The notes beneath the pieces were generated by a model that did no database searches, was not told the origin of the DNA, and saw only the letters and a list, made by a program, of their open reading frames with translations. A DNA stretch of 64,000 bases. Source: Volvox africanus (lineage: Eukaryota > Chlorophyta > Chlorophyceae > Chlamydomonadales > Volvocaceae). The position numbers and the translations under genes are program-made. The stretch covers positions 124,001 through 188,000 of the forward strand of contig BSDZ01000128.1 in NCBI GenBank assembly GCA_030268105.1, given 5' to 3'. This document shows positions 34,546 to 48,300 of the stretch, piece after piece (the first letter of the stretch is position 1; the number at the start of each line of letters is the position of its first letter).

Positions 34546-35636
34546 AGGCGGCATCCATATGCCTACCCATTTGTTGCCTCGACCGGGTGCCTCAGGAATT
34601 AATTCCTAGCAATCAGCATCACAATTGTACGGGCGAAAATAATCCAATGGAACGATTGAGCCAGTTTGAATACTTGTCGTTCAGATACGCTATAGATTCG
34701 AAGCTAGCATGAACACAGGCAAGGGCGTGTGTGTGGGTTATGTACATCTGGTTGGTCACACATGTGCAGAGGCTAAGGTTTCAGCATGCCCGTACATGTG
34801 GCAGGGTGGATTCCCGATGCGGATGGAGCTTGCTCTGGTGTTGGTTTTGCAGACATATACAATGAATCACTTCTGCGCTGTATGTTAGCACACCAGCTAT
34901 GGACAGGCGGAAAGCAACTGCGTGGACTCATGCGTGTCGTTGAGCATTAGACTACGTGTGTATCAGGCCTTGGCGCATGCTCTTTCACGCTTCGATGCCT
35001 TTGATTTTCCTTCAAACAGACTTATTATCGAACACGTTTCACTGGAAAATAAGCGCGTGGAAGGGAGATGCCACGAGAGAACTGTGCGTGTGGGGGCGTT
35101 GACGCGCGGCGGGCAGCAGCTGGGGCGCAATCAGTTGGGGCTCAGCCATATGGGCGCTTGCCAGGAGCCTCTTTGTCCGACACCATGGATCCGGCGCGAT
35201 CCATGCACCCAGCGCACTTGTGAAGCGTATGGAGCTTGCTGTGTCGTTGATTATGCAGTTTTATTCATTGTATATGCGCTGTATGCACAACGAGCTATGG
35301 GTAGCCGGAGATGAACCGTTCAAATAAATGCATGTTGGGCATTAGACTACGTGTGTATGAGGCCGGATGGCCGTGTCTATTTATACATTGATCAGGACGT
35401 ATTCACATACGGCTGGTAGAGGATGCCACGGCATGGGAACAGTGACATCCACGACATTGTACGCCTGATGGCTGGTGCGTGCTCGTGCCTTCATGCATAT
35501 CTAAGTTGTGGAGGGGCTGCGGGCTGAATGTGTGTGTATGTTTGTGTATGATACGTTCACGTTCACTGTTTGGAAACTAGTTTGATAAGCCTCACCCCGC
35601 CGTTCGTATGGCCTATGGGTATGTGTTTATACCCCT

Positions 35637-38600
35637 TCACGTGATATATTGATGACGAGCATGTGAACCATGCAGCTGTGTTGACTGCATTACCGAGCTA
35701 CTAGAGCTGTGTAAACATCTTGCCGTATCCGTTAATTGTGTAGGCGTGTACTCAGACAGGAAGGGCACAGAAAACTGAAACATAATGACATCTTGTCACA
35801 CTGTAGGGGCTACGCAGCAAATATGGAATTATTGACGAGGGTCTGAGCTCAGGGTGTGTGTGGTTAAGAAAGTTACATGAAACACAAACAGAATTATGAA
35901 AGTACCAATCACGATATAGTACAAAACAAAGGTATCAGAGTCTGCCCAATTAAGGGTGGTATCGAAAGACACCGAATATGAATTCAAAGCCCCATATACA
36001 TGTTTCGTTCCAGGGACAGGCAAAGTGTCCAAGGAAGCTCCCAAGGATCCTGGATCGCGTGTTTCTGGGGTCGTAACCCTCCATGTGGTGGGGTTTCTTT
36101 ACCTCGCACCCATTACTCCTCCATTGCACAAACAGGGACAATCAAGACGTCCCGGCCAAAGCCACTCCGGCGGCTAAGGCCCCCCCTTTGTCCCAGCCAA
36201 AGCCGCTCCAGCGGCTAAGGCCCCCCTTTTGTCCCAGCCAAAGCCGCTCCGGCGGCTAAAGCCCGCTTCTTTTTGCCACTCGTTACACAAGCAAAGGACA
36301 ATACGTCCCAGCCACAGCCGCCCTGGAGGCAGAGCCCCCGACCAGTCCACACCAGGGCATTAAATCTGCGTGGAAAGGGTTTGTTAGTCAGTAAGGACAT
36401 GTCTAATTATTATCGTAAGAACTGAGCGACACAATAAAACAGGCAGGCCAAGTCCCACACTTACCTTCTGATGACTAACATTAAGCCCTGATAAGATGCA
36501 TGCAATCCCCCCTTTGTTTCCCTTGCTCCACCCCTCACTCCACATATTCCTTCGGCATGCGCATCTAGTTGTTGTTCTCAAGTCTGCTATATGCGACTTG
36601 CAAGTGTTCGAAGGCTTTGAAGGCCAACACCCTGTGTTGCCCACCGAGCAGGTGACGGTGTGGGTTCACCTGCCACCTGAGCCTGTCGTACACAGCCTTC
36701 CGTCCCTGGGTTTTGAACTTTTCCGGAGCAAGCTGGAAGATGAGACGGTCGCCAAGTGCCTCATCTTCCAGATTGCTAAATGTGATCACCCACTCAACCA
36801 CATCCGCATTTGTAAGCCCCTCAGTGGGTATGACGACATGGCTCACGTGGCCCAACCCGTTTTCTGCACTTTGGGTATCTCCGCTTTCGGCCACGTCCCT
36901 CTCGTGGCACACCACATTATCCGCACTTTGGGTATCTCCGCTTTCGACCACGTGCCTCTCGTGGCACACCACGTTATCCGCACTTTGGGTATCTCCGCTT
37001 TCGGCCACGTCCCTCTCGTGGCACACCACGTTATCCGCACTTTGGGTATCTCCACTTTCGGCCACGTCCCTCTCGTGGCACACCACATTCTCCGCACTTT
37101 GGGTATCTCCGCTTTCGGCCACGTCCCTCTCGTGGCACACCACGTTATCCGCACTTTGGGTATCTCCGCTTTTGGCCACGTCCCTCTCGTGGCACACCAC
37201 ATTATCCGCACTTTCGGTATCTCCGCTTTCGGCCACGTCCCTCTCGTGGCACACCACGTTATCCGCACTTTGGGTATCTCCGCTTTCGGCCATGTGCCTC
37301 TCGTAGTTAACCTCACTCTCATAATTGCCGATATGGACCACTGGCACCTCGTGGTCGATTTTGCTCTTGATGCTCTGCGCATCCTGGTGTTGGAACACAG
37401 ACACCTCATAGTCAAACCCATCACTTTTGGTCCTATTTTTCCAGGGCTGAACTTCATGGTCAGGCTCACTGACGTCTGCCTCGTTGGGTATCTCCATAGG
37501 AACGACTGTCTGAGAACCCATAATCCAGCCAGATATTTGCTGCATGGACGGCAACCTAAGTTGCCAGCACAGCACCTTCGGCTGCAGATGCACCGCGGTC
37601 GAAGAGAGAAATATGGTCCTGCGGCAATGGGCGAAAAATTAATTTTCTGTGACTTAAAATGGTTCAGGCTTTGACCTTGACCGTGAGGCGGCGGCGGCAT
37701 CCCAATCACAAACAGCTACAACGCAAGGAAAGCTGCCCATATAGTTAATTTTTAATTAAGCTTAGCAAAGACATCGGTGGAGTCAGCCACGAAAATTGGA
37801 AAAGGCTCGAGCGTACCTTGGGTAGAAGACCTCGAAGCATGTCCGCGCCAGGTAGAAGATTCCACTGAGCATGGCTTTTAGGACGGGCCTAGCGACACAG
37901 CTCATGGTATCCGAATCCACGCAAACAAGCAAGCCTATCCAAAGACCAGGTGTGCTTGCAGCTTAAGGCTGCGGTGTGCGTATGTTGAAAGTCAAGTTGG
38001 ATAGAGATAGAGTGTGCAGAGCAGGTAGCAGTAAACAACGTTGCATTTAAAACGCTGTAGTGAGAAAGTGCGCACTGAACGGCCTAAGTAGCAAAAGTTT
38101 GATGAAAGTACGGCGGAGAGTGTACCTCCATCATAATCTGCCCTGCCAGGGGCTTCTTTACATCTGTGAGAAACTTTGAGGTATTTCGTTGCTTACGGAA
38201 AGCTTTCAATCAATCCACGGTCATGATGGCACAGGGAAGTTATGTGCATTCAGTACTAAGCTGGAATCACGGCCAGTAGCATCTGAGGACGACGCGAAGT
38301 TGAACCTCTTTTTAATAACTGAAACATGGGAAATGACAGGGTCTATTACTGCATCTGAAAAGGGCAAACCACCTCATGGCTTTCTGAGAACCACAATTCC
38401 GAAGCAAACTTGATACGAAGTCGCACATGTACATGGAAGTATATGAACTATAATCACATTACTGTAGACATAATACAGGACACAGAATAGAATACACATA
38501 TGTTTTGTAGGTTCCTTTGGAAGGCTTAGGGTTACTGCCCCGGGGAAGAACACTGCTTGCCAATACATACTGCCTTCCGCGCATGCATGGCGCCGGCATG

Positions 38601-39090
38601 ATGCTCGATGTAAATTACATTACTCCAACGCGATGAACACCCGGGATAGATCTCGCTCAGAACCTCGCTCTGGCAACCAGTCACCTTCGCGATGCCCACC
38701 CGTTCGTTGGAGCTTTGCGCCCCACCCTAGCTGAGACCTGTTATGGCTTCGTCCAACACCTCCGTCTACTGCCTCCCCTTGGTCCGTAGCCCTTCTGCCC
38801 GGTCGCCTGACAACTGCCGCACCCATTCACACCATCCCCGCACATGCAGCCCGTCTGGCGAGCTAAATAACGCATAATAGATTGGGGCATAACAAATTCA
38901 CCACGCAACCAAATTTTGACACGAAACAATCCAACAAACACGACGTGTTTTTTGTCCCGAGACACTCTGATTATGACTCCAGGGGGACACGTTGTGCTTA
39001 GGGCACACTGCCACACTAATTCAATGGTCAATGGTTGCACTTCATCCAGATGATGTAGATAGGTTGCAACCATCCAGATAGATCCTACAT
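35637..39090 (-). CDS. Putative membrane protein gene, unit 3 (8 repeats)
   Basis: It has eight repeats, but of the unit 2 haplotype: VVESGDT and AKSGDT variants are present, and unit 1 variants are absent. The base after the transmembrane exon donor changes GTAAGTTTC to GTAACTTTC, weakening this splice site. The same change is seen in unit 5. Confidence 0.5.
36155..36263. repeat. 41-bp minisatellite, unit 3
   Basis: Same copy number as unit 1. Confidence 0.85.
36859..37306 (-). repeat. 57-bp coding VNTR, unit 3 (8 copies)
   Basis: The copy order is like unit 2 with two interior copies missing. The last copy reads AENGLGH, as in unit 5. Confidence 0.9.
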
Positions 39091-39493
39091 CTAGGGGGAA
39101 AACACCATCATTGGAACTTGCGCTTGGAATGAGCCTGCTTTGAGAATTATTTCAGAAATTATTCGGCGGAAGTTGTGGCCTGTTGTTGTACAGCGGTGGT
39201 GGGTTCAGGGCCCGCAGGACAAGAGTTGTGTCGGTCTACTTGAAGACGGAACAAGGAGATGAACGTTTGGAAGTTGAGATAGCAGTTTGAAGATTGGGAT
39301 GTACGAACACACTGTCATGGCACACTTCATGAACGGTTGGGAAATGTGGTGTTTGGTCTGTAAAAATGTCCAATGGGAACGCTGCCTCGACTAAACCCTA
39401 AGCTTAATGGTTACAACTGGCCATATGCCGCCTAGATGGCCGCGCGGGTTGACGAACGAACGTTTACGGTATGTCGGTAGGTTGCTTGATGTA

Positions 39494-39678
39494 GATATGT
39501 TGCAACCTTTTAAGCCATGCAAGCTGCAGCAACGGACTCTTAATGTGTCTGTCCTAGATGCCTGCTCGTAGATGTGGACTTTGGATAGGTTGGCCCTCCC
39601 CGATTCCTTGATCAACCGCTGCACTCACGCGTTTAGGAAGCAACAGCAAAACAATTACGCTTGGGATTTAACGACTCC
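39494..39678 (-). repeat. Inverted dispersed-repeat copy, unit 3
   Basis: As in unit 2, paired with the module B copy. Confidence 0.75.
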
Positions 39679-39704
39679 CTGAAGAAATTATGTACACTTC
39701 ATTT

Positions 39705-39903
39705 GGCCCACTCCCCTCCATTGGTGCGCATATCCGTTAGGCTGATGGGATGCCATCGTCGGTGCCGCCGCCGCCGGCGGAACCGGCACAGCCATTCTTC
39801 TGTTCCGAGGAGGTAGGGCACTGCTGAGCTCGGCGCCCAAAGTTCTTCCCGAAATGAGCAGTCCAGATAAATTTCCACCAGGGCCTCTATGCAAGAGGAA
39901 AAA
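39705..39903. repeat. Type II junction segment between units 3 and 4
   Basis: After the usual GGCTGATGG the sequence continues with GATGCCATCGTCGGTGCCGC to AAGAGGAAA, matching 5094-5248. It then joins TAACTCCAACTATCC, which corresponds to 9557 of unit 1. About 1.1 kb present in other units is absent. The minus frame beginning MAVPVPPAAAAPTMASHQP is also present in the left-flank copy with a few changes. Confidence 0.85.
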
Positions 39904-40440
39904 CGAGTAACTCCAACTATCCAAACTTCCGAAGCCCACAGCTCCAAATCCTAAGCCCGTACCGACCCTTGCATGCCTTGCATCCGGGGTCTGAGTACAA
40001 CATGTACAACATACAACTGATCGCTTAATAAATTATCAACTCCCCATATCTTCTGCCGGAAGCACAATGCAGAATTACCGAAAGTTCGAATACGTAGGCC
40101 GATATGCCGATAGGCCGATAGCAGATGGACGCGGGAGAGAGAGTAGAGCCACGAGAGAGGAGAAGGAAACATGGCGGAACGTGTGGCGCTTACTACAACC
40201 CCCTGCTGCAAACCTCTCTCGGCAAAGTTGGAACGTAAGCCCGATCCTTCGTAATAAGCAGCATTCTCATCCAGTTCGAATAGAATTTAGCAAGAACAGC
40301 AACACAGGAAGGGATAGAATCCCAATCTCAATCTTGACTTTGTGCCTTCCTCATTATTACGCGGTTTTCACTCTAACTGCGCAATCCGGCACGACCGCCA
40401 CGGCCGCGCCGCGAAATAACGACCATTCGTTTTCCAGGTC

Positions 40441-43172
40441 CTAATATGGCAGACAACGGCCGAAAGGAAAGGCCGGTATTGCATAGTACATATCATCGTA
40501 CTGCTCGTCCATGGCATCCCACAGATCCGAGACGCTGCCATCGGTGTGAAGCCCCTGCAGCCGTATATCCGTGCAGGGCCGCGCATAAGCCTTAGGGTTT
40601 TATCATTTGTACAACGGTAGGACATAAAAAGATTTGATCTGTCGTAACAAGTCAACCAGATAATCAGGGCCAGGGCCAGGGCCAGGGCCAGGGCCAGGGC
40701 TAGCTCGGACGCCTAACCCGATAGGACACGAGTAGTAATTTTGCTCCTCCCAAAGTGGAATACCAGGTCTCTTATCATCTTCCTTCCATCCATCCTTCCC
40801 GGTGCACCCTAGTAAGCACCTGGATTGCTGAGACCCACGGGTCCATGGCTTAGCATGCCCTCTGAGCCCCGCCCCATGAGCCCCACTCCCTACTCACCGG
40901 CCAGCACTAACACGGTGGGGGCAATGTCAATGTGCTGCGTCGTGGTAACCACCTTGGAGCCGGCAGCCAGACCCGGGCCCTGAGGCCAGGGACGACGGGT
41001 GGAGGGGTGAAGTCCAGGGATTTCTGCCACAAAAGGATAAGGGTTCTTGAGTATTAGGCTAGGAGGGCAAAGGACAGGCGGACGGAGGTTGGGACTACCA
41101 TTTTAGGCGGGGGAGGCAGGGTTAAAGATGCAACAGAAAGGTGCGTGCAAGGATTTATGGCAAGGACGACGGAGGGCCTGGTTCTGGTGGCAGTGGTTGC
41201 CTCATGTTAAAGGAAGGAGGGGGCGATGATACGAAATCTACAATCTATAATCTATATTATTATACACCTATCCCCACCCCACCCACGCCCCTCCCACCTA
41301 ACGCCACGACCATCTCTCATCCACAGCTCGCATGCACCTCAGCGGCACTCGGTGGATCTCCTCTAAGAAGGTCACATTTGCGGCCGTGAGGGGGTCTCGC
41401 GCCCGCAGCCACGCTGGCTTCCCACTAACCCCCGGGTCATTCTGGGCGGTCGTGGCAGTGCCGCTCCACTCAGCTCCTCCCACAGTGTCAGGCCGCAAGT
41501 AAATAAGGCCTACGCGTTTGGATGGTGGCTGGCGTCGTCCCCGGTAGGGAATGTGGAATCAATCGGGGCGTAAGCTAAGTAGCCGCCAAGGCCGTGCATA
41601 ATCGTAGAAAGAAGAGCGATGGGAACCGTGATGATGTATACTATCGGTGTTGTTGGCGACAGCGAAGAGGTGCTGCGAGAGACGTTGGTAGATGCAAGCA
41701 AAAGTTAATGTATGAGTGCTTGCCCCCTCCCCCCGCATTCACCTGTGTATAGCGTGGTGTACCCAGCTTTCTGCAGCCAGGTGGGGAGCCACTCGCGATC
41801 CAAATCCAGCGCACGGAATTTTGCAGAACCTCCTGTATGTGAGGAAGGGGTTGTGGGTTCGCGGGCCAGGGCCTCGGGGATGACGAATTTAATTTGTGGA
41901 AAAATGGTTTCCGCGGCCAGACGGCGAACCCCTTGGGGTGGCAAAAGAATGAATGGAAGAACGGAAGGACAGAACGAACTCGCTTTGTGGACGGCCCAGA
42001 AAGGGGAGGGGTCTGCGGTGAGAACAGGAAGGTTGACTAGGAAGGATGATAGTGCCTAGAGTTGAAGGGATGCAGAGCCGCGGAGCGCGGAGGGCTGGCG
42101 GGTTTCAGTTGCTGTTGGGTCAAATGACAGTCATCCGTCCACCTCCGGGAGAGGGGTTGTCATCAATGGCCATTGGGGCGGCCTTTCCTTGTCTCCTGTC
42201 TCGCTCATAAATGTAAATCTGTGCTTAGAAAAAGGTGGTAATGAGAAACTCTTAAATATGTCTGGTTCCGGAGCATGACCTACACCAAAACCCGGGTCCA
42301 TGTTCGCTCCGCCAATTAACCTGACTGACGGTAATGACAAGGGGCCGCACGTCGCAATGTGGCTTCGAAGCCACCCGTCCACCCAGGAATACTTCTTCCA
42401 TCGGGGGAGATCGGGTATTACCGTCTGAGGCTTACGATCGTATGCAGGCTAGTCGGGGACGGCAGGGTGGAACCTGTCATTTAAAACTTGGACGTACCGT
42501 GTGGTCCTAGCACGTCTGTGAAATTGGTATTGGGACTCAGCTGGCCGCGTTGGAGGCTGACCCGGGAAGGGCAGCAGATGGGAGTAGTGACGAAATGGTT
42601 CGTAAAGGTGACACCTGGTTTGCAGCAACATCGGGACATAACCGAATAAGGAACCGATGCCTGCAGGAACTGACAGGAAGATTACCAACTTCCAACTACC
42701 AACCATTTTTACTTACCAGCTCAAAGAATCTTGAACAACATCTCTGATTCAAGAAAATTTCTGAACATTCCTGGTCGCGTCGTCGTGCACGAAAGTCGCA
42801 CGTCGCCAAATGATTGATGGTCCGGTTACGATGCCCTTACCTCGGTCTCGCAAAAGCCGTTTCGTCGCCGGTACTGAGATTAATCTACATCATCTACAAG
42901 GATAAGGATAGAGTTTGGACGCCGTGCTACAGATGCCGAATATGTGATGATACCCAGATACAGCATTACATTTAGAAATCGCTTCCTTTGAAATTTCTTT
43001 GGATTAAACGATTTATTTGACGGAAATTCTTACGTGGAAATTCTTTACTCGACGGAAGAAGTATTTCAAGATATGCTCATTTCATGCAAAGCATGACGTT
43101 GGTTGGCTTGGGGGCTGTTGCCGTTATTGAACAAAAGGGTAGAACAAAGGTAAGGGACGAGAGGGGACTCAT
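40441..43172 (-). pseudogene. Arylsulfatase-like gene, unit 4
   Basis: Module A lies 5'. The 5' half shares three variants only with unit 1 (GTATGCAGG, CTTGGACG and AACTACC on the plus strand). A synonymous CTC-to-CTA change lies in the DVLGPHG codons. The last exon has PAFPFG, as in units 5 and 6. Confidence 0.7.
40667..40702. repeat. GGGCCA tract, unit 4 (6 copies)
   Basis: Same length; preceded by GTCAACCAG, as in units 1, 5 and 6 (units 2 and 3 have GTCACCAG). Confidence 0.9.
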
Positions 43173-43184
43173 GTTTTCTTCATG

Positions 43185-44225
43185 CAGCACAACATTGGTC
43201 TCCGCCACGCACACAGATGATCGTGTGAAATGTGGTTGTGTTTGTTTGTGTGTACGTGCATACATTCATTCCTGACGAATCCCAATCAATACATGCCGCC
43301 ATCCCGAACATTGTGCATCCATACCCACCGTCACCAGGACTGTGTACTGCTTGCCAGTGCTACACTGCACAGGCTTGCATTAGTGCGGCCTCTGGATTCT
43401 GTCCCGCACCTGCTCATCACCAAACACTAATCGCTATCTGACACTACCGCCCACCCGCCCGCTGCCCCCTCTTACTCCTGTCATTACCACGACTTGGAGC
43501 GGTTTGCATGCAGGGGAGTTTGTGGAGTACGACGACCCACCTGACCCCATGTTGATGCCAATGCGCAGCTCCCAGGCTGTTCGGTGCCACAACGCCCCAA
43601 TCAATTGGCGCATCAACTGGGCGACAACGGTGCCCAATAATGGCAACCTCGGGCCCGGAAACTTCACCCTCGCCTCCAACCCCGTCGGTGGGCCCCTCGT
43701 CTAGCGGTGAGTAAGAGCTACATATATACACAGGCCCATGGCCTTCTGGCGGCAGTAGATGCGGACTGTATCAGTTCGTGGACTGCCTCTGACTGCAGCG
43801 TGCCACAACGGTCGCCACTTTTTGCCAAACAGCGCGGCCACTCCCTGGGCTCCTGCAGCCGTCGCCGCCCCTTGTACCGCCCCATCAACAGCATTTATCC
43901 CCCTAGGTCGCGGCCGCTGTCGCCACCGCATGCGTGCTGTCGTCCCCGCGTGCGTAATGTATGCCCCCGAAGCCGCGCTCCATTCATAGCATATGTTGGT
44001 AAAACCTTGTGCCCTATGGCTGGGCAGGGTCGTTCTGGATATGGTTGAGATCTCTAAAGTGGGGCTGAAGTATAGGTGGAGGTAGGGGTGGAGATGTAGA
44101 CGTGAGTAGCACATATGGATTGAAATGTTAGCTGCCGTAGCAGAGCTTGCCAGTTGGGCGGAGCACATTCTGCATCCATCTGCATGTATGCACAAGCATG
44201 TACGAATATGCCACTGCACTGGTGC
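43185..44225. other. Module A, unit 4
   Basis: It matches the unit 1 module except for the missing 28 bp and a few substitutions. Without the 28 bp, a 177-codon minus-strand frame (43701-44234, including GINAVDGAVQGAATAAGAQG) is open that is broken in unit 1. Coding status is unknown. Confidence 0.8.
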
Positions 44226-45316
44226 AGGCGGCATCCATATGCCTACCCATTTGTTGCCTCGACCGGGTGCCTCAGGAATTAATTCCTAGCAATCAGCATC
44301 ACAATTGTACGGGTGAAAATAATCCAATGGAACGATTGAGCCAGTTTGAATACTTGTCGTTCAGATACGCTATAGATTCGAAGCTAGCATGAACACAGGC
44401 AAGGGCGTGTGTGTGGGTTATGTACATCTGGTTGGTCACACATGTGCAGAGGCTAAGGTTTCAGCATGCCCGTACATGTGGCAGGGTGGATTCCCGATGC
44501 GGATGGAGCTTGCTCTGGTGTTGGTTTTGCAGACATATACAATGAATCACTTCTGCGCTGTATGTTAGCACACCAGCTATGGACAGGCGGAAAGCAACTG
44601 CGTGGACTCATGCGTGTCGTTGAGCATTAGACTACGTGTGTATCAGGCCTTGGCGCATGCTCTTTCACGCTTCGATGCCTTTGATTTTCCTTCAAACAGA
44701 CTTATTATCGAACACGTTTCAATGGAAGATAAGCGCGTGGAAGGGAGATGCCACGAGAGAACTGTGCGTGTGGGGGCGTTGACGCGCGGCGGGCAGCAGC
44801 TGGGGCGCAATCAGTTGGGGCTCAGCCATATGGGCGCTTGCCAGGAGCCTCTTTGTCCGACACCATGGATCCGGCGCGATCCATGCACCCAGCGCACTTG
44901 TGAAGCGTATGGAGCTTGCTGTGTCGTTGATTATGCAGTTTTATTCATTGTATATGCGCTGTATGCACAACGAGCTATGGGTAGCCGGAGATGAACCGTT
45001 CAAATAAATGCATGTTGGGCATTAGACTACGTGTGTATGAGGCCGGATGGCCGTGTCTATTTATACATTGATCAGGACGTATTCACATACGGCTGGTAGA
45101 GGATGCCACGGCATGGGAACAGTGACATCCACGACATTGTACGCCTGATGGCTGGTGCGTGCTCGTGCCTTCATGCATATCTAAGTTGTGGAGGGGCTGC
45201 GGGCTGAATGTGTGTGTATGTTTGTGTATGATACGTTCACGTTCACTGTTTGGAAACTAGTTTGATAAGCCTCACCCCGCCGTTGGTATGGCCTATGGGT
45301 ATGTGTTTATACCCCT

Positions 45317-48300
45317 TCACGTGATATATTGATGACGAGCATGTGAACCATGCAGCTGTGTTGACTGCATTACCGAGCTACTAGAGCTGTGTAAACATCT
45401 TGCCGTATCCGTTAATTGTGTAGGCGTGTACTCAGACAGGAAGGGCGCAGAAAACTGAAACATAATGACATCTTGTCACACTGTAGGGGCTACGCAGCAA
45501 ATATGGAATTATTGACGAGGGTCTGAGCTCAGGGTGTGTGTGGTTAAGAAACTTACATGAAACACAAACAGAATTATGAAAGTACCAATCACGATATAGT
45601 ACAAAACATAGGTATCAGAGTCTGCCCAATTAAGGGTGGTATCGAAAGACACCGAATATGAATTCAAAGCCCCATATACATGTTTCGTTCCAGGGACAGG
45701 CAAAGTGTCCAAGGAAGCTCCCAAGGATCCTGGATCGCGTGTTTCTGGGGTCGTAACCCTCCATGTGGTGGGGTTTCTTTACCTCGCACCCATTACTCCT
45801 CCATTGCACAAACAGGGACAATCAAGACGTCCCGGCCAAAGCCACTCCGGCGGCTAAGGCCCCCCCTTTGTCCCAGCCAAAGCCGCTCCAGCGGCTAAGG
45901 CCCCCCTTTTGTCCCAGCCAAAGCCGCTCCGGCGGCTAAAGCCCGCTTCTTTTTGCCACTCGTTACACAAGCAAAGGACAATACGTCCCAGCCACAGCCG
46001 CCCTGGAGGCAGAGCCCCCGACCAGTCCACACCAGGGCATTAAATCTGCGTGGAAAGGGTTTGTTAGTCAGTAAGGACATGTCTAATTATTATCGTAAGA
46101 ACTGAGCGACACAATAAAACAGGCAGGCCAAGTCCCACACTTACCTTCTGATGACTAACATTAAGCCCTGATAAGATGCATGCAATCCCCCCTTTGTTTC
46201 CCTTGCTCCACCCCTCACTCCACATATTCCTTCGGCATGCGCATCTAGTTGTTGTTCTCAAGTCTGCTATATGCGACTTGCAAGTGTTCGAAGGCTTTGA
46301 AGGCCAACGCCCTGTGTTGCCCACCGAGCAGGTGACGGTGTGGGTTCACCTGCCACCTGAGCCTGTCGTACACAGCCTTCCGTCCCTGGGTTTTGAACTT
46401 CTCCGGAGCAAGCTGGAAGATGAGACGGTCGCCAAGTGCCTCATCTTCCAGTTTGCTAAGTGTGATCACCCACTCAACCACATCCGCATTTGTAAGCCCC
46501 TCAGTGGGTATGACGACATGGCTCACGTGGCCCAACCCGTTATCTGCACTTTGGGTATCTCTGCTTTCGGCCACGTCCCTCTCGTGGCACACCACATTCT
46601 CCGCACTTTGGGTATCTCCGCTTTCGGCCACGTCCCTCTCGTGGCACACCACATTATCCGCACTTTGGGTATCTCCGCTTTCAGCCACGTCCCTCTCGTG
46701 GCACACCACGTTATCCGCACTTTGGGTATCTCCGCTTTCGGCCACGTCCCTCTCGTGGCACACCACATTCTCCGCACTTTGGGTATCTCCGCTTTCGGCC
46801 ACGTGCCTCTCGTGGCACACCACATTCTCCGCACTTTCGGTATCTCCGCTTTCGGCCACGTCCCTCTCGTGGCACACCACGTTATCTGCACTTTGGGTAT
46901 CTCCGCTTTCGGCCACGTCCCTCTCGTGGCACACCACGTTATCCGCACTTTGGGTATCTCCGCTTTCGGCCATGTGCCTCTCGTAGTTAACCTCACTCTC
47001 ATAATTGCCGATATGGACCACTGGCACCTCGTGGTCGATGTTGCTCTTGATGCTCTGCGCATCCTGGTGTTGGAACACAGACACCTCATAGTCAAACCCA
47101 TCACTTTTGGTCCTATTTTTCCAGGGCTGAACTTCATGGTCAGGCTCACTGACGTCTGCCTTGTTGGGTATCTCCATAGGAACGACTGTCTGAGAACCCA
47201 TAATCCAGCCAGATATTTGCTGCATGGACGGCAACCTAAGTTGCCAGCACAGCACCTTCGGCTGCAGATGCACCGCGGTCGAAGAGAGAAATATGGTCCT
47301 GCGGCAATGGGCGAAAAATTAATTTTCTGTGACTTAAAATGGTTCAGGCTTTGACCTTGACCGTGAGGCGGCGGCGGCATCCCAATCACAAACAGCTACA
47401 ACGCAAGGAAAGCTGCCCATATAGTTAATTTTTAATTAAGCTTAGCAAAGACATCGGTGGAGTCAGCCACGAAAATTGGAAAAGGCTCGAGCGTACCTTG
47501 GGTAGAAGACCTCGAAGCATGTCCGCGCCAGGTAGAAGATTCCACTGAGCATGGCTTTTAGGACGGGCCTAGCGACACAGCTCATGGTATCCGAATCCAC
47601 GCAAACAAGCAAGCCTATCCAAAGACCAGGTGTGCTTGCAGCTTAAGGCTGCGGTGTGCGTATGTTGAAAGTCAAGTTCGATAGAGATAGAGTGTGCAGA
47701 GCAGGTAGCAGTAAACAACGTTGCATTTAAAACGCTGTAGTGAGAAAATGCGCACTGAACGGCCTAAGTAGCAAAAGTTTGATGAAAGTACGGCGGAGAG
47801 TGTACCTCCATGATAATCTGCCCTGCCAGGGGCTTCTTTACATCTGTGAGAAACTTTGAGGTATTTCGTTGCTTACGGAAAGCTTTCAATCAATCCACGG
47901 TCATGATGGCACAGGGAAGTTATGTGCATTCAGTACTAAGCTGGAATCACGGCCAGTAGCATCTGAGGACGACGCGAAGTTGAACCTCTTTTTAATAACT
48001 GAAACATGGGAAATGACAGGGTCTATTACTGCATCTGAAAAGGGCAAACCACCTCATGGCTTTCTGAGAACCACAATTCCGAAGCAAACTTGATACGAAG
48101 TCGCACATGTACATGGAAGTATATGAACTATAATCACATTACTGTAGACATAATACAGGACACAGAATAGAATACACATATGTTTTGTAGGTTCCTTTGG
48201 AAGGCTTAGGGTTACTGCCCCGGGGAAGAACACTGCTTGCCAATACAAACTGCCTTCCGCGCATGCATGGCGCCGGCATGATGCTCGATGTAAATTACAT

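Larger units (their letters stand above)
29573..39743. repeat. Array unit 3 (module B, 8 VNTR copies)
   Basis: The unit is 10,171 bp, nearly the same as unit 2 except for two fewer 57-bp repeats and a shorter (CA)n. Its right end continues into the longer, type II junction of unit 4. Confidence 0.95.
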
